Assembly: GCA_010029175.1 (NCBI GenBank)
Contig: RGNC01000043.1
Span: 1 to 13,739, forward strand
Direction: 5' to 3'
DNA length: 13,739 bases
Source: Synechococcaceae bacterium WB8_1B_136
Lineage (GTDB): Bacteria; Cyanobacteriota; Cyanobacteriia; PCC-6307; Cyanobiaceae
Below the pieces are notes generated by a model, which worked only from the letters and a program-made list of their open reading frames with translations, made no database searches and was not told the origin of the DNA. The position numbers and the translations under genes were made by a program. Of the stretch, positions 7,501 to 13,366 are shown one piece after another; positions within the stretch are counted from its first letter, which is position 1, and every line of letters starts with the position of its first letter.

Positions 7501-8023
7501 GGCTCGACCCAGGCAGCGTCTGGAGGGCGCGGCGGGCCTCGGCCACATGGGCCGCTCCGTTGAGGAGGTTGTTGAACACGTGGCGGATGATGCCTTGGCC
7601 GTCGATCACGTAGGTGACGCGGCCGGGCACCACCAGCAGGGTGTTGGGCACCCCGAAGGCCTTGCGCAGCTGGTTGCCGCGATCCACCAGCAGGGGGAAG
7701 GTGAGGCCATGGCGCTGGGCGAAGCGCTGGTGGCTGGCGGCGTCATCGCCGCTCACGCCCCACACCTCGGCCCCCAGGGCGGTGAGCTCGGCGTGGCTGT
7801 CGCGGAAGGCGCAGGCCTCGATCGTGCAGCCGGGGGTGTCGTCCTTGGGGTAGAAGAACAGCACCAGCGGCTTGCCGGCCAGCTGGTCGCTGCGGCGCTC
7901 AACGCCGTCCTGATCCTGCAGCGCGATCAGGGGAGCACGATCACCGGCGGCGAGGGCCTGGGCCACGGATGCCAAATCAAGCTGCTCAGAGCCTAGGCAG
8001 CCCCAGGCAGGAGCTGGGATCAT
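7493..8023 (-). CDS. bcp: Peroxiredoxin Q / bacterioferritin comigratory protein
   Basis: This is a thiol peroxidase that reduces hydrogen peroxide and organic hydroperoxides using thioredoxin-type donors. In the 176-residue form, the core FFYPKDDTPGCTIEAC holds the peroxidatic Cys66 and the resolving Cys71 five residues later, the typical PrxQ arrangement. WGVSGDD and the conserved F-x-L-L-x-D segment (FPLLVD, 109-114) follow. The peroxiredoxin domain starts only at AAGDRAP (25-31), so the true start may be a TTG at 7975, giving a 160-residue protein close to the family norm and lying 14 nt after a TAGGCT box. An ATG at 8023 is given here as the first strong start. A GTG at 8050 would overlap the divergent exonuclease start and is unlikely. 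Its stop overlaps the likely start of the DUF1350 gene. Confidence 0.92.
   Translation of the reverse strand: MIPAPAWGCLGSEQLDLASVAQALAAGDRAPLIALQDQDGVERRSDQLAGKPLVLFFYPKDDTPGCTIEACAFRDSHAELTALGAEVWGVSGDDAASHQRFAQRHGLTFPLLVDRGNQLRKAFGVPNTLLVVPGRVTYVIDGQGIIRHVFNNLLNGAAHVAEARRALQTLPGSSLA
7990..7995 (-). promoter_or_regulatory. Candidate -10 box TAGGCT for bcp
   Basis: TAGGCT on the minus strand lies 14 nt before the TTG at 7975. It sits within the palindrome CCTAGG, so the opposite strand offers TAGGCA at 7994-7999, upstream of the exonuclease gene. If it is used, bcp must start at or after 7975, not at 8023. Confidence 0.3.
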
Positions 8024-8044
8024 GGCGGCATCCAGGAGCAGCTG

Positions 8045-8932
8045 ATGCACGCGGCCGGCGATCCCCTTGCCAGCTCCCCATGGGAGCAGACCGATCTGCT
8101 CGCCCCTGTGGCCGCCAGCAGCCCCCCAGCACAGCCCCCAGCTGAGCCGGCTTTTGGGGCCCTGGCTGAGCCGGCATCAACCCCCGCTCCTGCAGCCGCA
8201 GCCGCTGCCATGGCAACCAGCCGGGGCCCGGAGCGTTTGCTGATCCTCGACACGGAGACCACGGGCCTCGATCCGGCCGAGCACCGCTGCATCGAGGTGG
8301 GAGCAGTGCTGTTTCACGTGCCCCAGCGGGCCGTGCTCAGCCAGATCTCCTTTCTCCTGCCCTGTCAGAGCAATCCCGCCCAGGCCATCAATGGCATTGC
8401 AGCGGAGGTGTCGCGGCTGCCCCAGCCCTGGCAACCGGCCCTGGCCTGTTTTGAGGCCATGGTGGAGGCCGCCGAGGTGGTGGTGGCCCACAACGCCGGC
8501 TTCGATCGCCAGTGGTTCGGCCACGGACCTCTCCCCGCCATCACCAAGCCCTGGCTGTGCAGCATGGAGGATCTGCGCTGGCCGGCGGAGCGTCAGCTGC
8601 GGGCCACCCCCTCGGTGCGGGACCTGGCCCTGGCCTATGGCGTACCGGTGTGGGCGGCCCATCGGGCGCTCACCGATTGCATCTATCTGGCCCAGGTGTT
8701 CGAGCGCTGTGCCGATCTGGAACAGCTGCTGGAGGCTGGCCTGGCGCCGCGCCGTCTCTATCGGGCGCGGCTGTCCTACGAAGAGCGCCACAAGGCCCGG
8801 GAGGCGGGTTTCCGCTGGAACGAGCCCATCAGTGGTGCATGGAGCCGCCGCCTTTCGGAGCAGGAGGCCTCGCTGCTCAGCTTCCCCGTGGTGCCGGTGG
8901 AGGACCCGGCGCTGGAGCGGCGCAGCGCCTGA
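8045..8932 (+). CDS. DEDDh-family 3'-5' exonuclease (DNA polymerase III epsilon-like) with extra N- and C-terminal regions
   Basis: The nuclease core shows Exo I ILDTETTGLD (Asp69, Glu71), Exo II AHNAGFD (Asp154) and Exo III HRALTD (His206, Asp211), a complete DEDDh set, so metal-dependent 3'-5' exonuclease activity is expected. The first 55 residues are Pro/Ala-rich and contain QTDLL at 15-19, which resembles a sliding-clamp-binding peptide. After the core, residues 241-270 form a small module (SYEERHKAREAGFRWN, then W-S-R-R-L) that resembles DUF5710-type tails. This may be a repair or stand-alone nuclease rather than the replicative proofreader, since the cyanobacterial polymerase core could use a different protein. 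The ATG at 8045 is preferred. An ATG at 8210 would give only the nuclease and tail. It is divergent from bcp. Confidence 0.88.
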   Translation: MHAAGDPLASSPWEQTDLLAPVAASSPPAQPPAEPAFGALAEPASTPAPAAAAAAMATSRGPERLLILDTETTGLDPAEHRCIEVGAVLFHVPQRAVLSQISFLLPCQSNPAQAINGIAAEVSRLPQPWQPALACFEAMVEAAEVVVAHNAGFDRQWFGHGPLPAITKPWLCSMEDLRWPAERQLRATPSVRDLALAYGVPVWAAHRALTDCIYLAQVFERCADLEQLLEAGLAPRRLYRARLSYEERHKAREAGFRWNEPISGAWSRRLSEQEASLLSFPVVPVEDPALERRSA

Positions 8933-9014
8933 ATTGCTTCAGCAACTGAAAGCGGATCTGCCTGTTTCTGGCGTTCGCTGCTGGCCTGGTCATCGTGGGG
9001 CATCAGCCCGGGCC

Positions 9015-9269
9015 ATGGCCATGCACGCACCAGCGAAGGGCCCCCCTTGCGGCTCCTGTCTCCGGGGCCAGGTGAAACGCTGGCAGGACACCCGCACCTG
9101 GGCGCGCCTGATCCGTGAGGCAGAGGCCCTCTGGCATGTGGATGTGCGCGATCTGCGCCGCCTAGGAGCCCTCGAGCTCTCACAGCTGTTGGAGGAGGTG
9201 CCGCCGCGGCTGCGGCCGCGGGTGAACCGCTGGCTGGATCGCTATGGGGTGAGCACGCGGCTGCAGTGA
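9015..9269 (+). CDS. Small conserved-looking hypothetical protein
   Basis: This is an 84-residue basic protein that I do not recognise with confidence as a named family. The likely folded part is residues 21-79, with a Trp-rich start (KRWQDTRTW), the segment REAEALW, two Leu-rich helices and a Pro/Arg turn followed by VNRWLDRYGV. Codon use matches its neighbours. Residues 1-20 include CGSC (12-15) and may not be real, because a GTG at 9072 would start directly at the conserved-looking part and give 65 residues. It lies about 80-140 bp after the exonuclease gene on the same strand. Its stop codon is inside a perfect 14-bp palindrome. Confidence 0.55.
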   Translation: MAMHAPAKGPPCGSCLRGQVKRWQDTRTWARLIREAEALWHVDVRDLRRLGALELSQLLEEVPPRLRPRVNRWLDRYGVSTRLQ

Positions 9270-9302
9270 TCACTGCCAGTGGACTAAGTCTTGGCTAAGC
9301 CA
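9263..9302. repeat. Cluster of four short palindromes at the end of the small gene
   Basis: GCAGTGATCACTGC (9263-9276) is a perfect 14-bp palindrome covering the stop codon. CACTGCCAGTG (9271-9281) overlaps it, and GACTAAGTC (9282-9290) and TGGCTAAGCCA (9292-9302) follow. CTAAG also occurs twice, 11 bp apart. No T-run follows. The rest of the gap, about 9303-9412, shows nothing I can name. Confidence 0.4.
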
Positions 9303-9412
9303 TCACAAGGCCCCCTGGAACAGGCCCCTCCCCTGATGGATGCGCCGCCCTGCCGCTGCAGCCCCGCATCCCGGAGCGCCGCACAGCACGACAGCAAACG
9401 ACGCCGGGCAAC

Positions 9413-9441
9413 AAAAAAGCCGCCTCGGGGAGAAGCGGCTC
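9413..9441 (-). terminator. Rho-independent terminator after tRNA-Pro
   Basis: On the minus strand, AGCCGC pairs with GCGGCT across an 11-nt loop and is followed directly by a run of six T. It lies 29 nt past the 3' end of the tRNA and ends the leftward array that includes it. Confidence 0.85.
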
Positions 9442-9469
9442 AGGGACTGGTTTGAGGCCGGTGATTCAA

Positions 9470-9543
9470 TCGGAGCGGCGGGATTTGAACCCACGACCCC
9501 CACTACCCCAAAGTGGTGCGCTACCAAGCTGCGCTACGCCCCG
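9470..9543 (-). tRNA. trnP-GGG: tRNA-Pro (anticodon GGG)
   Basis: This is a 74-nt cloverleaf. The acceptor stem CGGGGCG pairs with CGCTCCG (one G-U pair) with discriminator A. The D arm contains AGCTTGGTAG and the anticodon stem is CCACT/AGTGG. The 7-nt loop TTGGGGT puts GGG at positions 34-36, so the tRNA reads CCC and CCU. The T arm holds GGTTCAAATCC. CCA is not encoded (TTG follows the A) and must be added afterwards. The gene begins 15 bp after the stop of the upstream 113-residue protein gene, so it may be processed from a longer transcript. Confidence 0.97.
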
Positions 9544-9558
9544 GCGAGAAGGAAATTA

Positions 9559-9900
9559 TCACAGCGCCTTTCCGCGCCGGGCCTGGATTTTCCGCAGCAG
9601 CCGACCACTCAGGCGCTCGCGGTTCAGGCGGGCATAGCCCGCGAGATGCAGCTCGCGAGCCAGCTGCCGCAGCTCCGCCAGATTCATGGCCGCAAGCCGC
9701 AGTTCCGGCACCCGTCTCCAGGCCGCTGCGGTCATCGGCAGCTCGCTGCCCTCCCGTCCCTGGCGGAAGCTGGCCAGGGCACCACCGGCCATCCATTCGG
9801 GCACCAGCACGAACAGCACCGCCAGGAGCCCGTAGAGCTCCACGAGACCCTTGGGCAGTGGGTGCAGCTGGCGTTGCGGCTTGGGGTCCACAGGGGGCAT
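9559..9900 (-). CDS. Small membrane-anchored protein with SAP-like C-terminal tail
   Basis: This 113-residue conserved-type protein has no known function. Residues 1-17 are polar and Pro/Lys-rich, and 18-38 form one hydrophobic helix (LVELYGLLAVLFVLVPEW). A linker follows, then 66-107 (MNLAELRQLARELHLAGYARLN and on to LLRKI) with the helix-extended-helix look of a SAP or Rho-N-type nucleic-acid-binding motif. The tail is strongly basic. The ATG at 9900 is preferred because the extension upstream to 9957 is low in conserved character. It is the last protein gene before tRNA-Pro on the same strand. The 58 bp upstream of the start separate it from the 55-residue gene and may hold a promoter (GACAAT-like), but this is weak. 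The SAP assignment is by eye. Confidence 0.75.
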   Translation of the reverse strand: MPPVDPKPQRQLHPLPKGLVELYGLLAVLFVLVPEWMAGGALASFRQGREGSELPMTAAAWRRVPELRLAAMNLAELRQLARELHLAGYARLNRERLSGRLLRKIQARRGKAL

Positions 9901-9958
9901 GGGGGAAGGCCTGCGGGCTGAAGCGCCGCTGCCCTCCATTGTCCCGCAGCAGGTCAAA

Positions 9959-10126
9959 TCAGCTTGGGCTGGGGGGCCTGCGGCATGGGGCGCAGGGCTG
10001 GTCGCGCCACAGCATCGGCGGCTCCTGGGAGGGGCTCAGGCGCACGAACCAGAACACCAGGGCAAACACCAGGCCCACGGTCACGATCAGGCCCACGATC
10101 ACGGTGCGGTCGGGCAGGGGATTCAT
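9959..10126 (-). CDS. Small single-helix membrane protein
   Basis: This is a 55-residue hypothetical. Residues 8-29 are a strong transmembrane helix (VIVGLIVTVGLVFALVFWFV), and the rest is a short Pro-rich tail with CAPC at 45-48. Its ATG shares one base with the stop of the upstream gene (TGATG), a standard coupling arrangement, which is the main support that it is translated. Its function is unknown. Confidence 0.6.
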   Translation of the reverse strand: MNPLPDRTVIVGLIVTVGLVFALVFWFVRLSPSQEPPMLWRDQPCAPCRRPPSPS

Positions 10127-10440
10127 CACGCTTGCTCCGTGCGCAGGCACTGGATTCGCAGGGGCAGCCGCTCCAGGGTCAGTTCATCCCCCTGCAGGAT
10201 CAGGCGCATGCCATCGCCGCTGTAGCGCACGCCTCCGCCATCCGAGGCTTCCCGGAAGAAGGTGGTGCGATAGCGGCCAGTGATCAGCGAGGCCTGGGCG
10301 TCGTTGCGCTCCACCACCACCATCCCCTGGTCGCGGCAGAGGTAGCGGTCCTTGATGGCGTAGTCCTCCCACCAGGGGGAGCTCATGGCCTGGGCCAGCA
10401 GCGGCACTGCCAGCAGGCCAGGCAGCAAAGGGGCAGCCAT
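10126..10440 (-). CDS. Exported small protein resembling the MliC lysozyme-inhibitor fold
   Basis: This 104-residue protein has a hydrophobic N-terminus (MAAPLLPGLLAVPLLAQA) that could be a signal peptide with cleavage after an A-x-A-like site near residue 18. The mature part reads as a small beta-barrel: DRYLC (Cys35), VVVERNDAQASLI, RYRTTFFREASDGGGVRYS, GDGMRLILQGDELTLE and a final C98. This order (Y-x-C, then a SG-x-x-Y-like element, then an L-x-x-x-G-x-E-x-x-L strand and a second Cys) is what MliC/PliC-type proteins show. Those proteins bind and block c-type lysozyme; in this organism the ligand is unknown. The ATG at 10440 is 7 bp from the msrA stop, so both are probably in one transcript. 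The family assignment is by eye only. Confidence 0.72.
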   Translation of the reverse strand: MAAPLLPGLLAVPLLAQAMSSPWWEDYAIKDRYLCRDQGMVVVERNDAQASLITGRYRTTFFREASDGGGVRYSGDGMRLILQGDELTLERLPLRIQCLRTEQA

Positions 10441-10447
10441 GGCGGGC

Positions 10448-11179
10448 TCAGAGGCGGATGGGGCTGTTGTCGCCTCGCAGGATGCAGTGGCTGATCGTCC
10501 AGTCGTAGTGCTGCCAGACCGTGTCTGGCAGCTTGTAGTCCGCGCCGGGGAAGGAGCCCAGGGCCACCCGGGTGGGCATGGCGGAGCAGTAGGGCCGGCT
10601 GCCGGGCTTGGCGAGGTATTGCTGGTGATAGGGCTCGGCGAAGTAGAAGGGCACATCGGCCCTAATCTCGGTGGTGATCGGCCCGAAACCGGCCTGGAAC
10701 AGGCCCTGTTGATAGGCGTCGTGGCTGGCCTTGGCCAGGTCCAGCAGGGCGGGATCGTTCGCGTAGATGGTCGAGCGGTACTGCGAGCCGGTGTCGTTCC
10801 CCTGGCGATCGCCCTGAGTGGGGTCGTGGCATTCCCAGAACAGCTTCAGCAGATCGGCGAACCCCAGCTGCTCTCGGTTCCACACCACCCGCACCACTTC
10901 CGCATGGCCGGTGCGGCCTGAGCACACCTGCTGGTAGCTGGGGTTGGGCAGTTGGCCGCCGGCATAGCCCACGGCGGTGGTGATCACCCCGGGCAGGCGC
11001 CAAAAGCCCTTTTCGGCCCCCCAGAAGCAACCGCAGCCGAACAGCACCTCGGCCTCGTTGGCCGCCAGGGGAGCCTCCAGCGGCGTGGCCAGCACGGCGT
11101 GAATGAGCGTCTGGCCGCGGTTGGCGCTGGCCTCGCGCTCAGCTTGGTTCTGGCCTGGGCTCTGAAACAGTCCGAACAC
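10448..11179 (-). CDS. msrA: Peptide-methionine (S)-S-oxide reductase MsrA
   Basis: This enzyme reduces methionine-S-sulfoxide in proteins and free methionine. The protein has 243 residues, with an N-terminal extension of about 45 as in the E. coli-type enzyme. FGCGCFWGAE at 47-56 contains the catalytic Cys51 plus an unusual Cys49. GYAGG, GHAEVV (91-96), FWECHDPTQ and GSQYRS are all conserved. Cys198 in RPYCSAMPT aligns with the resolving Cys of the E. coli enzyme, but the second E. coli recycling Cys is missing. A lone Cys232 sits in a C-terminal extension and may take that role. The GTG start at 11179 lies 21 nt after a TAGGCT box and fits the family N-terminus. The MliC-like gene follows 7 bp after its stop. 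Confidence 0.95.
   Translation of the reverse strand: MFGLFQSPGQNQAEREASANRGQTLIHAVLATPLEAPLAANEAEVLFGCGCFWGAEKGFWRLPGVITTAVGYAGGQLPNPSYQQVCSGRTGHAEVVRVVWNREQLGFADLLKLFWECHDPTQGDRQGNDTGSQYRSTIYANDPALLDLAKASHDAYQQGLFQAGFGPITTEIRADVPFYFAEPYHQQYLAKPGSRPYCSAMPTRVALGSFPGADYKLPDTVWQHYDWTISHCILRGDNSPIRL
10805..10812. repeat. HIP1 octamer GCGATCGC
   Basis: Fourth perfect copy in the window, inside msrA, extended to the 10-bp palindrome GGCGATCGCC. Confidence 0.6.
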
Positions 11180-11200
11180 GGTGCGGCTACGGGTGGGCCG

Positions 11201-11206
11201 AGCCTA
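11201..11206 (-). promoter_or_regulatory. Candidate -10 box TAGGCT for msrA
   Basis: TAGGCT ends 21 nt before the msrA GTG and overlaps the TAG stop of the upstream membrane-protein gene. It lies in the palindrome CCTAGG, as does the box before bcp. It would give msrA a promoter of its own. Confidence 0.35.
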
Positions 11207-11479
11207 GGAACCCAGGCCGGCGGATCCGCCGTCGGTCGCGGCTGGATCCAGGGCGATGTGGTTCAGCAGCGTGGTGGTGAAGGCGAACAGCAGAAACGGC
11301 AGCGACAGCACCAGGATCAGCCCCACCCCCACCAGGGCGAAGATCGGCTTGCTGGCTCCCATCAGGCCGAGACCGGCCGCCAGGCTCACCATGATCACCA
11401 GCATCCAGATCAGGATCTGGCCGTAGATGTCACCGAAGGTGAGCGTGCAGCGCAGGCGATAGGACGGGGTTGCGGCCAT
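11204..11479 (-). CDS. Small two-helix membrane protein
   Basis: This 91-residue conserved-type hypothetical has a short polar N-terminus (MAATPSYRLRCTLTFGDIYG) followed by two hydrophobic helices at about 20-40 and 45-72, and a short Gly/Ala tail. No catalytic motif is visible. The ATG at 11479 is the only good start. It is followed on the same strand by msrA after about 25 bp and preceded, 100 bp upstream, by the end of the ABC exporter gene with a large hairpin between them. A TTAGCT hexamer at 11515-11510 could be its -10 element. Confidence 0.75.
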   Translation of the reverse strand: MAATPSYRLRCTLTFGDIYGQILIWMLVIMVSLAAGLGLMGASKPIFALVGVGLILVLSLPFLLFAFTTTLLNHIALDPAATDGGSAGLGS

Positions 11480-11520
11480 GGCGATGGAGTGATTGGAGGG
11501 CGTGCGTTCAGCTAAGCCAC

Positions 11521-11566
11521 GCCGCTGCCGCTTGTCCGCTGCTGTTCAACAAGCGTTGGCAGCGGC
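11521..11566. other. Large imperfect hairpin between the exporter gene and the small membrane-protein gene
   Basis: GCCGCTGCCGCTTGT (11521-11535) pairs with ACAAGC plus GGCAGCGGC (11549-11554 and 11558-11566). This makes 15 base pairs with a 3-nt bulge (GTT) and a 13-nt loop. It begins 12 nt past the stop of the exporter gene on the minus strand. No T-run follows on either side, so it is not a classic intrinsic terminator. It could stabilise or end the exporter mRNA. Confidence 0.55.
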
Positions 11567-11578
11567 TGGTCGGGGTGA

Positions 11579-13345
11579 TCAGGCCGCGCTGCTCAGCTGC
11601 TGTTCCGCCTGCTCCCGTTCCCACAGGCGCCGGTAGGTGCCGCTCTGGCCCACCAGCTCGCTGTGGTGCCCCTGCTGCACCAGCCGTCCATCTTCCAGCA
11701 CCAGCACCCGGTCACAGGCGGCAGCTGCCGAGAGCTGGTGGCTGATCATCAGGATTGTGCGGTCCTGCTGGCTGCGCACCGAGCGCAGGATGTCGGCGGC
11801 GGTGTTGTTATCCACGCTGGCCAGGGCGTCGTCGAGCACCAGCAGCGGTGCCTCCACCAGCAGGGCCCGGCCCAGGGCCGTGCGCTGGCGCTGACCGCCG
11901 CTGAGGGTGATGCCCCTCTCCCCCACCAGGGTGGCGTAGCCATCCGGGAAGCCCTTGATGTCGCCCTCCAGCCGGGCCTGGATCGCGGCTTGCTCCACCC
12001 GCTCCTGGGCCGCCCCGGGTTCGCCGTAGCGCAGGTTGTCCGCCAGGCTGGCGGTGAACAGGTAGCCCTCCTGGGGCACCAGGGCCACCTGGCGGCGCAG
12101 GTCGTCGAGCTGCAGGGTGGTGATGTCGATGCCATCGAGTAACAGCTCCCCGGCGGGCACCTCCACCATGCGCCCCAGGGCCCGGGCCAGGGTGGTCTTG
12201 CCGCAGCCCACCGGACCCACCAGGGCCACCAGTTCGCCGGGCTCGAGCCGGAAGCTCACATCGATCAGCGCGCTGCGCTCGGCGCCCCCGTAGCGCACGT
12301 TGAGATGGCGGGCCTCCACTGCGGCGGCATGGCGGCCCACACCGGGGTGCATCGGCAGCGGGCGGGGCTGGGCCGGCGACTGGATCAGCGGCACCCGCCG
12401 CAGCAACTCCTCCACCCGCTCCAGGCTCACCTGGCCGGTCTGGAAGGTGTTGAGGGTGAATCCCAGCAGGGCGGTGGGGAACACCAGCCGTTCCACATAG
12501 AGGATCAGGGCCACCAGATCGCCGATCGAGAGGCGGCCGCTCTCCAGCTGACCGCTGCCCAGGGCCAGCAGCAGCAACAGGCTGATCGAGGAGATGCCCT
12601 CCAGCAGCGGGAACAGGGTGCTGCGGGTGCGGGCCAGATCCAGGGCGTCGTTGCGGTAGCTGCGGTTGCGATCGGCGAAGGCCTGCCGCTCGGTGGCCTC
12701 CTGGCCGTAGATCTTGATGGCGCTGATGCCGGAGAGGTCTTCCTGGATCAGATCGCTCAGCTGGGCCAGCGATTCCTGCTGCCGCCGCTGCTGGCGCATC
12801 ATGCGGCCGCCGAACATCCGCACCGTGGCCAGCATCAGCGGATAGAGCCCCACTGCGGCCAGGCTGAGCAGCGGGTCGATCGCCAGCATCGCCGGCAGGG
12901 TGAGGGCATAGGCCAGGGCTGTGTTGGTGAGGCTGAGCACGGCGAAGCCCAGCAGGCGCCGCACGTTCTCCACATCACTGGTGGCCCGGCTGATCACCTC
13001 ACCGCTGCCGGTGCTCTGCACCCAGCCGGGCTCCTGGCGGAGCATGTGATCGAAGATCCGCTGTTTGAGGTCGGCCTCCACCTGCCGGCCCACGCCGAAC
13101 ACCAGCATCCGCGACCACAGCCGCACCCCCCCCATCAGCGTGGCCAGGCTGATGATCAGGGCCGCCTGGTGGATCACGTCGCCCACGGCGAAGCCATCCT
13201 GGAGGTCGTCCACCACCCCGCGCACCAGCAGTGGAATTGCCACGCTGAGCAGGTTCACCACCACCAGGGCGAACGCGCCGATCAGCACCGTGCGCCGGTG
13301 GGGCCGCAGGTAGCGCCGGATCAGGCCGAGGCGGAGGGCGGCCAT
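11579..13345 (-). CDS. ABC exporter half-transporter (fused membrane and ATPase domains, MdlA/YheI/TM287-like)
   Basis: This 588-residue type-1 exporter half has an N-terminal six-helix domain (about 18-300) and an ATPase domain (about 343-575). ATPase motifs: Walker A GPVGCGKTT at 377-385, Q-loop Gln425, X-loop TLVGERG (472-478), signature LSGGQ at 481-485, Walker B LLVLDD ending at Asp505/Asp506, D-loop ASVD (509-512) and H-loop His536. The residue after the Walker B Asp is Asp506 rather than the usual catalytic Glu. This is typical of the degenerate partner in heterodimeric exporters such as MdlA, BmrC and TM287. The substrate is unknown, with multidrug or lipid export possible. No second half-transporter is in the window. 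The ATG at 13345 lies 21 nt after a TAGGTT box. Confidence 0.93.
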   Translation of the reverse strand: MAALRLGLIRRYLRPHRRTVLIGAFALVVVNLLSVAIPLLVRGVVDDLQDGFAVGDVIHQAALIISLATLMGGVRLWSRMLVFGVGRQVEADLKQRIFDHMLRQEPGWVQSTGSGEVISRATSDVENVRRLLGFAVLSLTNTALAYALTLPAMLAIDPLLSLAAVGLYPLMLATVRMFGGRMMRQQRRQQESLAQLSDLIQEDLSGISAIKIYGQEATERQAFADRNRSYRNDALDLARTRSTLFPLLEGISSISLLLLLALGSGQLESGRLSIGDLVALILYVERLVFPTALLGFTLNTFQTGQVSLERVEELLRRVPLIQSPAQPRPLPMHPGVGRHAAAVEARHLNVRYGGAERSALIDVSFRLEPGELVALVGPVGCGKTTLARALGRMVEVPAGELLLDGIDITTLQLDDLRRQVALVPQEGYLFTASLADNLRYGEPGAAQERVEQAAIQARLEGDIKGFPDGYATLVGERGITLSGGQRQRTALGRALLVEAPLLVLDDALASVDNNTAADILRSVRSQQDRTILMISHQLSAAAACDRVLVLEDGRLVQQGHHSELVGQSGTYRRLWEREQAEQQLSSAA

Positions 13346-13366
13346 GGGTGTTCGCGAAGTGCCGCC

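Noticed and set aside
8391..9014. Upstream extension of the small gene ending at 9269
   Set aside because: It is an out-of-frame reading of the exonuclease gene, rich in Arg/Cys/Trp, with no sign of a real protein.
9310..9337. Repeated GGCCCC near 9311-9331
   Set aside because: It is a short direct repeat in GC-rich DNA and forms no hairpin or recognisable site.
9340..9921. Plus-strand open frames across the tRNA-Pro region
   Set aside because: They run antisense through a tRNA, its terminator and a plausible minus-strand gene.
10441..10656. N-terminal extension of the MliC-like protein into the msrA coding region
   Set aside because: The extra 72 residues are Ser/Thr/Pro-rich out-of-frame msrA sequence. 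The ATG at 10440 is followed by a signal-peptide-like segment.
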